DNA of 64,000 nucleotides from Brevibacillus centrosporus (GTDB taxonomy: Bacteria; Bacillota; Bacilli; Brevibacillales; Brevibacillaceae). Shown here one piece after another: positions 45,198 to 53,909 of this stretch. Numbering within the stretch: position 1 is the stretch's first letter; the number at the start of each line of letters is the position of its first letter. Where the stretch lies: assembly GCF_003710815.1 (NCBI RefSeq), contig NZ_RHHP01000007.1, positions 124,001 through 188,000 of the forward strand. Reading direction: 5' to 3'. Both the position numbers and the translations under genes were made by a program. The notes under the pieces are model-generated. The model made no database searches, was not told the origin of the DNA, and saw only the letters and a list, made by a program, of their open reading frames with translations.

Positions 45198-45225
45198 GGG
45201 CCGGGGAAGTTCCGGTCCTTTTTTT
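45198..45225 (+). terminator. Terminator of the sigma-54 operon
   Basis: GGGCCGG (45198-45204) pairs with CCGGTCC (45212-45218), followed by seven T. Confidence 0.88.
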
Positions 45226-45270
45226 CGAACGAAAAACGAAGCGTCGATAAATCGGTGAGGGGGATCAAGC

Positions 45271-46083
45271 ATGTGCAAAGTGGCAGCCATTCAGATGAAA
45301 CCGGCTTCTGGCCAGACAGATGCGAATTTGCAGCAAGCCGTTTTTATGGCAGAACAGGCGGTGGGAGAAGGTGCCGAGCTTCTGGTTTTTCCCGAGCTAT
45401 GGAAGACCGGCTACCATTTGAAAAAGGAGGAATTCCTGCGATTGGCAGAGACTCGAGATGGCAAGACAGTCAGCCTCTTTCGGGACCTGGCGAGGAAATG
45501 GGGAACGGTTATCGTCGTCCCCTTCGCTGAAATAGACGGGGATCACCTCTATATTTCGCTGGCGGTGATTGAACGAACGGGAGAACTGCTCGCCACGTAT
45601 CGAAAGTCGTTTGTCTGGGGAAAGGAAAAAGACAGCTTTACGAATGGAGAAAGACAGTACCGGGTCATCCACACATCGCTGGGGAAAATTGGCGTGTTGA
45701 TCTGCTACGATATCGAATTCCCGGAGCCTGCCCGTTTGCTGGCACTGCAGGGGGCAGAGCTGATCATCGTCCCTTCTGTGTGGAGCTTTGGGGCAGAAAC
45801 CCGGTGGGACATCCAGCTTCCCGCCCGGGCCTTGGACAATACGGTGTTTATCCTGGGTGTGAATACGGTGGGAGAGGGCAGCTGCGGCAAAAGCAAGCTG
45901 GTTGCGCCGGATGGTCAGGTTTTGTGCGAGGCATCGCGTGAAGAAGCATGCATTCTTCTTCACGACATACAACCAGAGCTGATCGGGAAAGCCCGCGCGC
46001 GCATTCCTTACCTCGCGGATTTCGATGAGTCCTTGCTCCCAGGGGGAGAGGCAAGGAAAAGCGGTATGGTGATTCTCGGGTAA
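45271..46083 (+). CDS. Carbon-nitrogen hydrolase (nitrilase superfamily)
   Basis: GTGAGGGGG precedes ATG 45271. The 270-residue protein has the catalytic triad of the nitrilase fold: Glu42 in VFPELW, Lys112 in TYRKSF and Cys145 in LICYDIEFPE. Members hydrolyse amides, omega-amides of 2-oxo acids or carbamoyl groups. The upstream aminotransferase makes an omega-amidase-like role conceivable. It lies past a terminator, so its expression may be separate. Confidence 0.87.
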   Translation: MCKVAAIQMKPASGQTDANLQQAVFMAEQAVGEGAELLVFPELWKTGYHLKKEEFLRLAETRDGKTVSLFRDLARKWGTVIVVPFAEIDGDHLYISLAVIERTGELLATYRKSFVWGKEKDSFTNGERQYRVIHTSLGKIGVLICYDIEFPEPARLLALQGAELIIVPSVWSFGAETRWDIQLPARALDNTVFILGVNTVGEGSCGKSKLVAPDGQVLCEASREEACILLHDIQPELIGKARARIPYLADFDESLLPGGEARKSGMVILG

Positions 46084-46188
46084 TCGGCAACCTCGCAGAA
46101 ATGATGTCTTCCTTTTCGGTAGCGGATATTGTTTAATGGGAAAAACTACGTCAGGGTAGTGGATTAAAAATATCGCGAGGAAGAGGGT

Positions 46189-47946
46189 GTGGCATCCGTG
46201 ACTGTCTCCAAGGAACATCTTCGAAAACGTATTGCTGTTGCGGCTGGCAGGGAAAAAGCCGACATCGTCATAAAAGACGGAACCATAATTGATGTTTTCA
46301 ACGGGGAGCTGCTGCAAGGGGATGTAGCGATTGCGGACGGTGTCTTTGTTGGGATCGGAGCGTACGAAGGACATACGGTAATCGACGCGGCAGGCAAGTA
46401 CATCTCGCCTGCCTTTATTGACGGACATGTGCATATCGAGTCCTCGATGGTGGTTCCTGCTGAATTTGCGCGAGTGCTATTGCCGCACGGCGTCACAACG
46501 GTTATTACGGATCCGCATGAAATCGCCAATGTGGCGGGAGCGCGTGGAATCGAGTTTATGCTGGCAGCTTCGGAGGGCCTTCCCTTTGATGTGCATGTGA
46601 TGCTTCCTTCTTGTGTTCCGGCGACTTCCTTTGAGAATGCGGGTGCGGTACTTACGCAGGCAGATCTTGACCCGTTTCTGTCCCATCCGCGTGTACTGGG
46701 ATTGGCAGAGGTCATGGACTACCCTTCCGTTATGAATGCGGACGAGGGCATGCTGGATAAGCTGACCGCGACGATGGCACAAAATAAGCAGATTGATGGG
46801 CATGCAGCGGGACTTGATGTGCAGGCGATCAATGTATACCGGACCGCACAAATCAAAACGGATCACGAGTGCGTCACTGTCCAGGAGGCGAAAGATCGGC
46901 TGCAGCGCGGTATGTACGTGATGCTGCGTCAGGGAACGGCTGCCAAGGACCTGGAGGCATTGCTGCCGGCTGTCACCGAACGCAACTCGCGCAGATGCCT
47001 GTTCGTCACGGATGACAAGCATTTGGATGAGCTTCTCCGGGAAGGAAGCATCGATCATCATGTGCGGATGGTAATCGAGCGAGGTTTGTCGGCGATTACT
47101 GCGATTCAGATGGCGTCACTGAACGCGGCGGAATGCTTCAGGCTGTATGACAAGGGAGCGATTGCGCCAGGTTTTGCAGCCGATTTTCTCCTGCTGGACG
47201 ATCTGGAGCAGGTCGCGATCCATCAGGTTTTTAAAAACGGCAGACTCGTAGCGGATCGAGGAAGAGTAGTAGAAGACATGCTTCCTCCGCAGTCGGCTGA
47301 AGTAGCTGCCAAAGCAGAGGAGCTGACCGGAAGCGTTCGGATCCAGCCACTGACCAAAGAAAGGTTTGCCATACCCGTTCGAAACGAAAAGGCGCATGTC
47401 ATCGGCATCATTCCCAACAAAATCGTAACGGAGCATCTTGTAATAGAAGTGCCGACTGTTCAGGGAGAGTTTGTTCCTTCTGTAGAGCGGGACCTGTTGA
47501 AAATGGCAGTCATTGAGCGCCATCACCTCACAGGCAACGTTGGGCTGGGGATCGTCAAAGGTCTCGGTCTGCAAAAAGGGGCGATCGCATCCACTGTTGC
47601 ACATGATTCGCATAACCTGATCGTCGCAGGAACGAACGATGACGATATGCTGTTTGCCGTGAAAACGATTGAAGGCATGCAGGGGGGCTTGGTCGTCGTT
47701 GAGGATGGAAAGGTACTGGCAGCCCTCGCTTTGCCGATTGCGGGATTGATGTCCAATCAGAAGGCAGAAGTCGTTTGCCAAGGGCTCGACGAACTGGAGC
47801 ACGCTTTGCGCACGGTAGGGGCACCGGCTACCTTCCAGCTGTTTTTGACGCTGTCCTTTTTGGCGCTGCCGGTTATCCCTTCCCTCAAGCTGACTGATCA
47901 GGGATTATTCGACGTTCAACAATTCACTCTGCTCTCGGGCGTTTGA
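46189..47946 (+). CDS. ade: Adenine deaminase
   Basis: The 585-residue protein matches bacterial adenine deaminase (AdeC). It has IKDGTIIDVFNGE, the metal-binding DGHVHIESSM, the DPHEIANVAG segment, GHAAGL and the C-terminal SHNLIVAGTNDDDM. It converts adenine to hypoxanthine and ammonia. GTG 46189 follows GAGGAAGAGGG; GTG 46198 is an alternative. No purine riboswitch is visible upstream. Confidence 0.94.
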   Translation: MASVTVSKEHLRKRIAVAAGREKADIVIKDGTIIDVFNGELLQGDVAIADGVFVGIGAYEGHTVIDAAGKYISPAFIDGHVHIESSMVVPAEFARVLLPHGVTTVITDPHEIANVAGARGIEFMLAASEGLPFDVHVMLPSCVPATSFENAGAVLTQADLDPFLSHPRVLGLAEVMDYPSVMNADEGMLDKLTATMAQNKQIDGHAAGLDVQAINVYRTAQIKTDHECVTVQEAKDRLQRGMYVMLRQGTAAKDLEALLPAVTERNSRRCLFVTDDKHLDELLREGSIDHHVRMVIERGLSAITAIQMASLNAAECFRLYDKGAIAPGFAADFLLLDDLEQVAIHQVFKNGRLVADRGRVVEDMLPPQSAEVAAKAEELTGSVRIQPLTKERFAIPVRNEKAHVIGIIPNKIVTEHLVIEVPTVQGEFVPSVERDLLKMAVIERHHLTGNVGLGIVKGLGLQKGAIASTVAHDSHNLIVAGTNDDDMLFAVKTIEGMQGGLVVVEDGKVLAALALPIAGLMSNQKAEVVCQGLDELEHALRTVGAPATFQLFLTLSFLALPVIPSLKLTDQGLFDVQQFTLLSGV

Positions 47947-48044
47947 TTTCGCCACGCGAAATAAGCATTCCCTGAATTGACATCCGGCAGGAAAACACGA
48001 TACAGTCAAATTAACTTCTATCGTAATGAGGTGGCATGCTTTTC

Positions 48045-48485
48045 ATGAAAAAACCGGCTACGGATGTTTTGTTCCAGGAAGAGTCTACGTACAAGGACAT
48101 GCTTCTGCGCAAAAGCGTAAAAATGCGCGTGATGGAGACAGTTGCTTTTGTCTTGGGAATGCTGATTCTCGCGCAGATTCTTCCTAGTAACAACACGGCA
48201 TTCAAGGTGCTCGCCTTTGCAATTGCGATTGCAGTTGTAGGTCTGGCTCCCTTTCTTTACCGATCGATGCTTCGGCCTGTGTACAAGCTGACAAAAACAC
48301 ACCTGATCATCACGATGTCAGGCAAAGAAACCAGCTATCCACTGTCCGAGGTCGAACAGATTTACGAAGGCCGCCATCTCTACAGAGTGGGAGGAAAGCG
48401 GGAGTCTCTGATGGTGTCCCGTGAATTTCTAAAGCACTTGAACGAGCGTTTGTTTTACTATAATAAAGCGAACAAGAGGAGATAA
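48045..48485 (+). CDS. Small membrane protein upstream of alr
   Basis: ATG 48045 is about ten bases from GAGGTGG; ATG 48036 lies too close to that site. The ~146-residue product has a cytoplasmic N-terminus, two transmembrane segments (about residues 33-80) and a soluble PH-like C-terminal domain (YKLTKTHLIITMSGKETSYPLSEVEQIYEG). No named family is recognised. Its stop is two bases before the alr start, so they are probably co-transcribed. Confidence 0.75.
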   Translation: MKKPATDVLFQEESTYKDMLLRKSVKMRVMETVAFVLGMLILAQILPSNNTAFKVLAFAIAIAVVGLAPFLYRSMLRPVYKLTKTHLIITMSGKETSYPLSEVEQIYEGRHLYRVGGKRESLMVSREFLKHLNERLFYYNKANKRR

Positions 48486-48487
48486 GC

Positions 48488-49693
48488 ATGAAACCGTTTT
48501 GTCGTGACACTTGGGTTGAAGTAAATCTGGATGCGATTTCAGCCAACGTGCAGACGTTCCGCCGCCATCTGCCCGCAGAAACCGGGATTATGGCGGTGGT
48601 GAAGGCTGACGGCTACGGACATGGTGCTGTCGAGGTAGGCAGACAGGCGCTTGAAAGCGGCGCGAACTCACTGGCAGTTGCCATGCTGGATGAAGCCATC
48701 GTTTTGCGGGAGGCAGGGATCGATGCCCCTATCCTGGTGCTTGGCTACACACCTGCTGATTCTGTAGAGTCAGCCAGCCGACTGCAGGTCCAGCTTACGG
48801 CATATCATGCTGATTGGATTGCCGAGGCGAACCGCGTTTTACTTCAGGGGAATCTCGCGCCTGTCGGCATTCATATCAAGACCGATACGGGAATGGGCCG
48901 ACTGGGTGTGCGCACAAAGGAGGAGCTGCTGCGTGTGGTAAACGCACTCGAGGAAAGTCAAAAGCTCTCCTGGACCGGGATTTTCACTCACTTTGCCTGC
49001 GCGGATGAACCGGACACTACCCATGTGCGACGACAACACGAAACGTTTGAAAGCTTCTTGCAATCTCTTCGCGCTGCAGGCAAGAAACTGCCTATGATCC
49101 ACTGCTGCAATACGGCGGCTGCGATTGCTTTTCCCGAATGGGGGTATGATACGATCCGATTAGGCATAGGTTTATACGGACTATATCCTTCGCCATATAT
49201 GAAAGATCGTGCAGATGTGGGGCTCGTACCGGCACTCGCGCTGAAGACCAAGATCGCTCACGTGAAAACAGCGACGGACGAAGCTTTTACGGTCAGCTAC
49301 GGTGCGACGTATACCGCTAAGCCCGGGGAACAGATTGCGACACTGCCCATTGGATACGCAGATGGATATTCTCGCCTGTTGTCCAACCGTGGGAAAGTTT
49401 TGTACAATGGAGCACATGCTTCCATCGTTGGCAGGGTTTGCATGGATCAGATTATGGTGCGGATTGAACAGGGAACGGCACAGGTCAATGATGAGGTTGT
49501 TTTGTATGGAAAGCAGGGCGAGGATGAGATTTCTCTGGATGAAGTAGCAGCCCTGATCGGCACGATCAACTACGAGGTTCCTTGCATGCTGAACTACCGC
49601 ATCCCCCGCGTTTATTTTCAGAATGGAAAAGAAACAGGGGTGTTTCACCCAATCACTATGAAACATGCTCCCAAAGAAAGTGTAAATAACTAG
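48488..49693 (+). CDS. alr: Alanine racemase
   Basis: The 401-residue PLP enzyme has Lys39 in AVVKADGYGHGA, the acid-base tyrosine region SYGATY, and LSNRG with GRVCMDQIMV in the C-terminal domain. It makes D-alanine for peptidoglycan and also degrades L-alanine as a germinant in spores. ATG 48488 follows GAGGAGA. As in Bacillus it precedes the EndoAI/EndoA pair. Confidence 0.95.
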   Translation: MKPFCRDTWVEVNLDAISANVQTFRRHLPAETGIMAVVKADGYGHGAVEVGRQALESGANSLAVAMLDEAIVLREAGIDAPILVLGYTPADSVESASRLQVQLTAYHADWIAEANRVLLQGNLAPVGIHIKTDTGMGRLGVRTKEELLRVVNALEESQKLSWTGIFTHFACADEPDTTHVRRQHETFESFLQSLRAAGKKLPMIHCCNTAAAIAFPEWGYDTIRLGIGLYGLYPSPYMKDRADVGLVPALALKTKIAHVKTATDEAFTVSYGATYTAKPGEQIATLPIGYADGYSRLLSNRGKVLYNGAHASIVGRVCMDQIMVRIEQGTAQVNDEVVLYGKQGEDEISLDEVAALIGTINYEVPCMLNYRIPRVYFQNGKETGVFHPITMKHAPKESVNN

Positions 49694-49894
49694 CAAACAA
49701 AAATCGGCAGGAATTTTACTTTCGAGAACGAATACTAGGTAAGCGCAGAAAGTCGGCTTTTTTTGCTGCATAGCGTACGGACAGGTATATTTTTGCAATG
49801 GTTTCGACATAATGGTATTGTTCATACTGACAAATTGGCAGGAGAACATGCTTAGCGGATGAAAGTTACGGTCATGGTTGGAGGTGGATTTGTC

Positions 49895-50173
49895 TTGTCG
49901 AAGTCAAACACGAAACGCATCATGATCAGCTTGCCACAACACTTGCTACAAGAAGTGGATGGCGTGATTCAGAAGGAAAAATCCAATCGCAGCGAGTTCA
50001 TTCGCCAGGCGATGCATCTGTATTTGAAGGAGCGCAAAAAGCGCACCATCCGTGAGACGATGCAAAAAGGGTATATGGAGATGGCGAAGATCAATCTGAA
50101 AATGGCATCGGAGGCTTTTGGCGCTGAAGAAGAGGCTGACCATACTCTTGTCCGCTTAGTTAGCGGGGTGTGA
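49895..50173 (+). CDS. ndoAI: EndoAI-type antitoxin
   Basis: TTG 49895 follows GGAGGTGG by seven bases; the longer frame from ATG 49859 runs through that ribosome site. The 92-residue protein has an N-terminal ribbon-helix-helix (KRIMISLPQHLLQEVDGVIQKE, then NRSEFIRQAM) and ends with YMEMAKINLKMASEA and LVRLVSG as in Bacillus EndoAI. It binds and inhibits the toxin encoded three bases downstream and probably represses the pair. Confidence 0.93.
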   Translation: MSKSNTKRIMISLPQHLLQEVDGVIQKEKSNRSEFIRQAMHLYLKERKKRTIRETMQKGYMEMAKINLKMASEAFGAEEEADHTLVRLVSGV

Positions 50174-50176
50174 CCA

Positions 50177-50527
50177 GTGATTGTCAAACGTGGCGATGTA
50201 TTTTTCGCGGACCTGTCACCGGTCGTTGGCTCTGAGCAAGGAGGCGTTCGGCCTGTATTAGTCATTCAGAACGACATTGGAAATCGATTTAGTCCGACGG
50301 TCATCGTCGCAGCCATCACGGCACAGATTCAAAAGGCGAAGCTGCCTACGCATGTTGAGATTGACGCAAAAACATATGGATTTGATCGTGACTCCGTCAT
50401 TCTGTTGGAACAAATTCGAACCATTGACAAACAACGGCTGACCGATAAGATCACTCATCTCGATGATGAGATGATGGATCGTGTGCATGAATCCCTACAG
50501 ATCAGCCTGGGACTCATCGATTTTTAA
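50177..50527 (+). CDS. ndoA: EndoA/MazF-type mRNA interferase toxin
   Basis: GTG 50177 starts a 116-residue MazF-family endoribonuclease beginning [29 protein letters not shown]. Its sequence is very close to Bacillus EndoA, which cuts mRNA at UACAU. A terminator follows. Confidence 0.95.
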   Translation: MIVKRGDVFFADLSPVVGSEQGGVRPVLVIQNDIGNRFSPTVIVAAITAQIQKAKLPTHVEIDAKTYGFDRDSVILLEQIRTIDKQRLTDKITHLDDEMMDRVHESLQISLGLIDF

Positions 50528-50557
50528 AACTAGGATCAGACCTTTGGAGAGGAAAAG

Positions 50558-50587
50558 CCACTTGAGTGAAGCAAGTGGTTTTTTTGC
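50558..50587 (+). terminator. Terminator of the ndoAI-ndoA pair
   Basis: CCACTTG (50558-50564) pairs with CAAGTGG (50572-50578), followed by a run of T. Confidence 0.9.
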
Positions 50588-50749
50588 TGTGAGGGCAGGA
50601 TTTGATGTGTGTATAGCGAATGTAATGGTAGTGAATATTAGACAAAATGTGACACGTTTTGCTTTTTATTCCCAAGGTGGAGAAATTGGCTTCGCTTCGC
50701 ATCCATTACATTTCTACCTATCAAGTGAGGGCGGAAGGAGTTTTTGATT

Positions 50750-51157
50750 GTGGCAGAGCTGTATCCTGAGACAATCAAGATCGATTCAGTAGCGGATATT
50801 GTCGCAGCGAGGCAGGTTGGACGAAATATGTCTCGACAATTAGGGTTCGGCACGATTATGCAGTCCCGAATGGCCACTACCATTTCTGAGCTGGCTCGAA
50901 ATATTTTTTTGTACGCAGGAGAAGGAACGATTACGATCACGCCGATCGAGCGTGAAGGAGCAATCGGTTTGCAGATTACTGCACTGGATGCAGGACCTGG
51001 GATTGCAGATATTCGCAAGGTATTGGAAGATGGTTATTCTACTTCAGGTGCGTTGGGAGCTGGGCTACCAGGCGTCAGGCGCATGATGGATGAATTCGAT
51101 ATTCAGAGCGCTCTTGGGGAAGGGACAAAAGTCATCGTTGTGAAATGGCGTAGCTGA
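50750..51157 (+). CDS. rsbT: RsbT switch protein-kinase
   Basis: GTG 50750 lies nine bases after GGAAGGAG; TTG 50744 is only three away. The ~135-residue protein matches RsbT: DIVAARQVGRNMSRQLGFGT, ISELARNIFLYAGEG (N-box) and DAGPGIADI, STSGALGAGLPGVRRMMDEF (G boxes). In Bacillus, RsbT phosphorylates RsbS and RsbR and, once released, activates RsbU. Here rsbR and rsbS are not adjacent. Confidence 0.93.
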   Translation: MAELYPETIKIDSVADIVAARQVGRNMSRQLGFGTIMQSRMATTISELARNIFLYAGEGTITITPIEREGAIGLQITALDAGPGIADIRKVLEDGYSTSGALGAGLPGVRRMMDEFDIQSALGEGTKVIVVKWRS

Positions 51158-51177
51158 GTAGAGGAAGGTGGAGTAGG

Positions 51178-52179
51178 ATGATGACCCGGGGTATAGAGAA
51201 AAAGTACGTGCAGCTTCTCCGGGACTATTTGGCTGGTCAAGGGGAAGATCAGCTATACGATGCCCAGCAGCTGGGGAAGTGGCTCTTGCTTCAAGATATT
51301 TCGCCAGAAGAAATGATTGATCTGCATGGGCGGGCATTGGAATATCTCGGGGATGTACCCGAGTTTGTACGAGCGTCCTTCTCTATCTTAACGGAAGTCA
51401 TGATTGAGTACGGAAATGAGCATCGCTCGGTGACCAGCATGAGGAGCAAGCATAAACAGTTCCAATCCGAAATGGCGGTTGCCTCCGCTATGCAGAAATC
51501 ACTTGTGCCGCAGGAGCTGCCGGTCTATCCAGATGTGGAGATTGGGCTGGTCAGTGTCGCAGCGAAGCAAATTTCTGGGGATTACTACAATATCGTTACT
51601 CACGACGACGGGCGACTCTGCCTGACGATTTCAGATATTACGGGAAAAGGGATCTCAGCTGCGATGTGCATGTCCATGCTGAAGTACGCGATGGAGAGCT
51701 TGGGTGACATGCTGCATGGTCCAGATGAAATGCTGCGCCATCTGAATCGGGTGGTGGAGCGCAATATCGATCCAAGCATGTTTGTCACGATGCTGTTCGG
51801 CTGTTACGATACGCAGAAGCATCGCTTCCGATATGCTGTTGCCGGACATGAGCCTGGCTTTGTGTATCGGGCAAAGGAAGGGCGTTTCTACGACATGGAA
51901 GGCAAGGGCATGGCGCTGGGGATCTGCTCCGACAGCCACTACCAGGAATATGAAGTGCATCTCGATGTTGGGGATGTTCTGATTCTTCTGACGGATGGTG
52001 TAACAGAGCGCAAGATTGGCCGATATTACTTACATAGGGACGAGCTGGTATCTTATCTGGAGGCGGAATTAGGTACGTCCGCTCAAGTGATGGCAGATAA
52101 CCTGTATAGCAAGCTGCTGCTGCTCTCCCAGTTTGAACTGCCAGATGATTACACCATGATGATACTGCGAAGAACCTGA
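51178..52179 (+). CDS. rsbU: RsbU phosphatase, positive regulator of sigma-B
   Basis: GAAGGTGGAG precedes ATG 51178. The 333-residue protein has an N-terminal helical RsbU_N domain (about 1-85) that binds RsbT and a C-terminal PP2C/SpoIIE phosphatase domain with SGDYYNIV, DITGKGISAAMCM and LTDGVTE. It dephosphorylates RsbV to free sigma-B from RsbW. Confidence 0.94.
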   Translation: MMTRGIEKKYVQLLRDYLAGQGEDQLYDAQQLGKWLLLQDISPEEMIDLHGRALEYLGDVPEFVRASFSILTEVMIEYGNEHRSVTSMRSKHKQFQSEMAVASAMQKSLVPQELPVYPDVEIGLVSVAAKQISGDYYNIVTHDDGRLCLTISDITGKGISAAMCMSMLKYAMESLGDMLHGPDEMLRHLNRVVERNIDPSMFVTMLFGCYDTQKHRFRYAVAGHEPGFVYRAKEGRFYDMEGKGMALGICSDSHYQEYEVHLDVGDVLILLTDGVTERKIGRYYLHRDELVSYLEAELGTSAQVMADNLYSKLLLLSQFELPDDYTMMILRRT

Positions 52180-52201
52180 GCGATAACTGGAGGGAATGCG
52201 G

Positions 52202-52528
52202 ATGGACCTAACCATGAATATCACCAGAAATGAAACGGAGCATTTGGTAAGCCTTAGCGGCGACGTGGATGCCTTTACTGGACCGAAAGCAAAAGAAGCG
52301 ATTATGACCTCAGTGGAAACCCCTGGGGTAGCTGTTGTCGTTGTCGATTTGTCACAAGTGGAGTACATGGACAGCACGGGAATCGGTATTTTCATCGGAG
52401 TGATGAAAGCATGCAAGCAGGTAGGGTGCGACTTTGTTGTGCAAAACCTGCCGTCCCGGGTAGAAAGGCTGTTTCGCATTACTGGCTTGTATGATCTAGT
52501 CTCCATCCGTAAAGGAGAGAGCGAGTAA
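52202..52528 (+). CDS. rsbV: Anti-anti-sigma factor RsbV
   Basis: ATG 52202 has the better spacing to GGAGGG than ATG 52196. The 108-residue STAS protein carries VEYMDSTGIGIFIG, whose serine is the phosphorylation site. Unphosphorylated RsbV binds RsbW and releases sigma-B. Its stop overlaps the rsbW start (TAATG). Confidence 0.94.
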   Translation: MDLTMNITRNETEHLVSLSGDVDAFTGPKAKEAIMTSVETPGVAVVVVDLSQVEYMDSTGIGIFIGVMKACKQVGCDFVVQNLPSRVERLFRITGLYDLVSIRKGESE

Positions 52529-53022
52529 TGGTTCAGAAGAGATCTGAAGCAGATGTTATTTCCTTGCAGCTGCCGAGCCTGCCTGAATACTTGGGAGTTG
52601 CTCGCTTGACTGTATCGGGTGTTGCCAATCGTTTGGGATTTACGTATGACGAGATCGAGGATATCAAGCTCGCGGTGGGAGAGGCTTGCAGCAACGCAGT
52701 GAAGCACGCCTATCGCTTGGAGGAAGAACCGGGGCTCATTTCCCTGTCCTTTTCCATTTATCCCGATCGACTCGTCATCGTCGTGACCGATGAGGGGAAA
52801 GGCTTGGACAGAGAGCCTAGCGCTGATCAATTAGCCCCTCTGTACGCGGGTAGAGATTTAGACGAGGTAGAAGAGGGGGGATTGGGTCTGTATTTGATCC
52901 ACGCCCTGATGGACGAAGTGGATATTCGCACAGGTGACGGTGTTTCGGTCTCCATGACCAAGTATGTTCAGCGGGATGGGGTGGCTGGCGATGACCGGAC
53001 AATCTCGGAAGAAGAAGTATAG
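52528..53022 (+). CDS. rsbW: Anti-sigma-B factor and kinase RsbW
   Basis: The 164-residue GHKL-type kinase has N-box EACSNAVKHA, DEGKG and GGLGLYLIHALMDEV. It binds sigma-B and phosphorylates RsbV. The gene overlaps the start of sigB by 32 bases, ensuring coupled production. Confidence 0.94.
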   Translation: MVQKRSEADVISLQLPSLPEYLGVARLTVSGVANRLGFTYDEIEDIKLAVGEACSNAVKHAYRLEEEPGLISLSFSIYPDRLVIVVTDEGKGLDREPSADQLAPLYAGRDLDEVEEGGLGLYLIHALMDEVDIRTGDGVSVSMTKYVQRDGVAGDDRTISEEEV

Positions 53023-53779
53023 TCCCGAGGAATTGAAAAAGCTCACCTATCAGTATTGGGAAACAGGAGATGGAGAGCTGCAGGAGCTGTTGGTGAGAGC
53101 GTACACGCCGCTGGTAGAAACGCTGTCCAAGAAGTTCGTCCGTGGACAAATCATGCATGAGGATCTGATTCAGGTAGGGATGATCGGGCTTTTGGCGTCG
53201 CTGCGAAGATTCGATCCGTCTTTTGACCGGACCTTTGAAAGCTTTGCCATCCCTACCATCGTAGGCGAGATTAAACGATATATTCGCGATAAAACCTGGA
53301 GCGTACACGTTCCGCGAAGAGTGAAGGAACTGAGCCCCAAAATCAAACGCGTCGTCGACGAGCTGACGATCCAGCTGCAGCGCTCTCCGCAGATCTCCGA
53401 TATTGCGCAGTGCCTCGGCGTTTCGGAGGAAGCTGTTCTGGAGACGCTGGAGATGGGCAGGAGCTATCACTCCCTTTCGATGGACAGCGAGCTGGAGGCA
53501 GACAGTGACGGCAATACCATTACACTGCTGGACCTGATCGGATCGCAGGAGGATGGGTTTGGGCAGGTTGAGCAGAACCTCATGCTTGAGAGAGCCTTGC
53601 ATGTTTTAGACAAACGGGAAAGAGAAATAATTCAATTAACCTACTACGAGAACCTGAGTCAAAAACAGGCTGGCGATGTGCTGGGCATGTCCCAAATGCA
53701 TATTTCTCGCTTGCAGCGCAGAGCCCTGGCTAAATTGCGTGAAGCCTTAAAGCTGGAACAGCATGAAACGGTCATGTAA
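52991..53779 (+). CDS. sigB: RNA polymerase sigma-B factor
   Basis: ATG 52991 follows GGGGTGG; earlier in-frame starts lack a site. The 262-residue protein has region 2 (MHEDLIQVGMIGLLASLRRFDP, FESFAIPTIVGEIKRYIRDKTW), region 3 and region 4 (YYENLSQKQAGDVLGMSQMHISRLQRRAL). It directs the general stress response. No rsbX gene follows; a terminator ends the operon. Confidence 0.94.
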   Translation: MTGQSRKKKYSPEELKKLTYQYWETGDGELQELLVRAYTPLVETLSKKFVRGQIMHEDLIQVGMIGLLASLRRFDPSFDRTFESFAIPTIVGEIKRYIRDKTWSVHVPRRVKELSPKIKRVVDELTIQLQRSPQISDIAQCLGVSEEAVLETLEMGRSYHSLSMDSELEADSDGNTITLLDLIGSQEDGFGQVEQNLMLERALHVLDKREREIIQLTYYENLSQKQAGDVLGMSQMHISRLQRRALAKLREALKLEQHETVM

Positions 53780-53787
53780 ATAGAGGG

Positions 53788-53815
53788 AGAGGTGCCAGCG
53801 GGCATCTCTTTTTTT
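53788..53815 (+). terminator. Terminator of the sigB operon
   Basis: AGAGGTGCC (53788-53796) pairs with GGCATCTCT (53801-53809), followed by seven T. Confidence 0.9.
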
Positions 53816-53909
53816 GATACGGACAGCAGCTTTTTCGCAGGCAGGTTTCCAGTTCGTAACAGCAAATATGGTACAATATACAGCGAAGAACGAGCGCAGG
53901 AGGACATGT

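Noticed and set aside
50640-50745. Possible sigma-B autoregulatory promoter before rsbT
   Set aside because: GTTTTG near 50657 is not followed by a convincing GGGTAT at the right distance.
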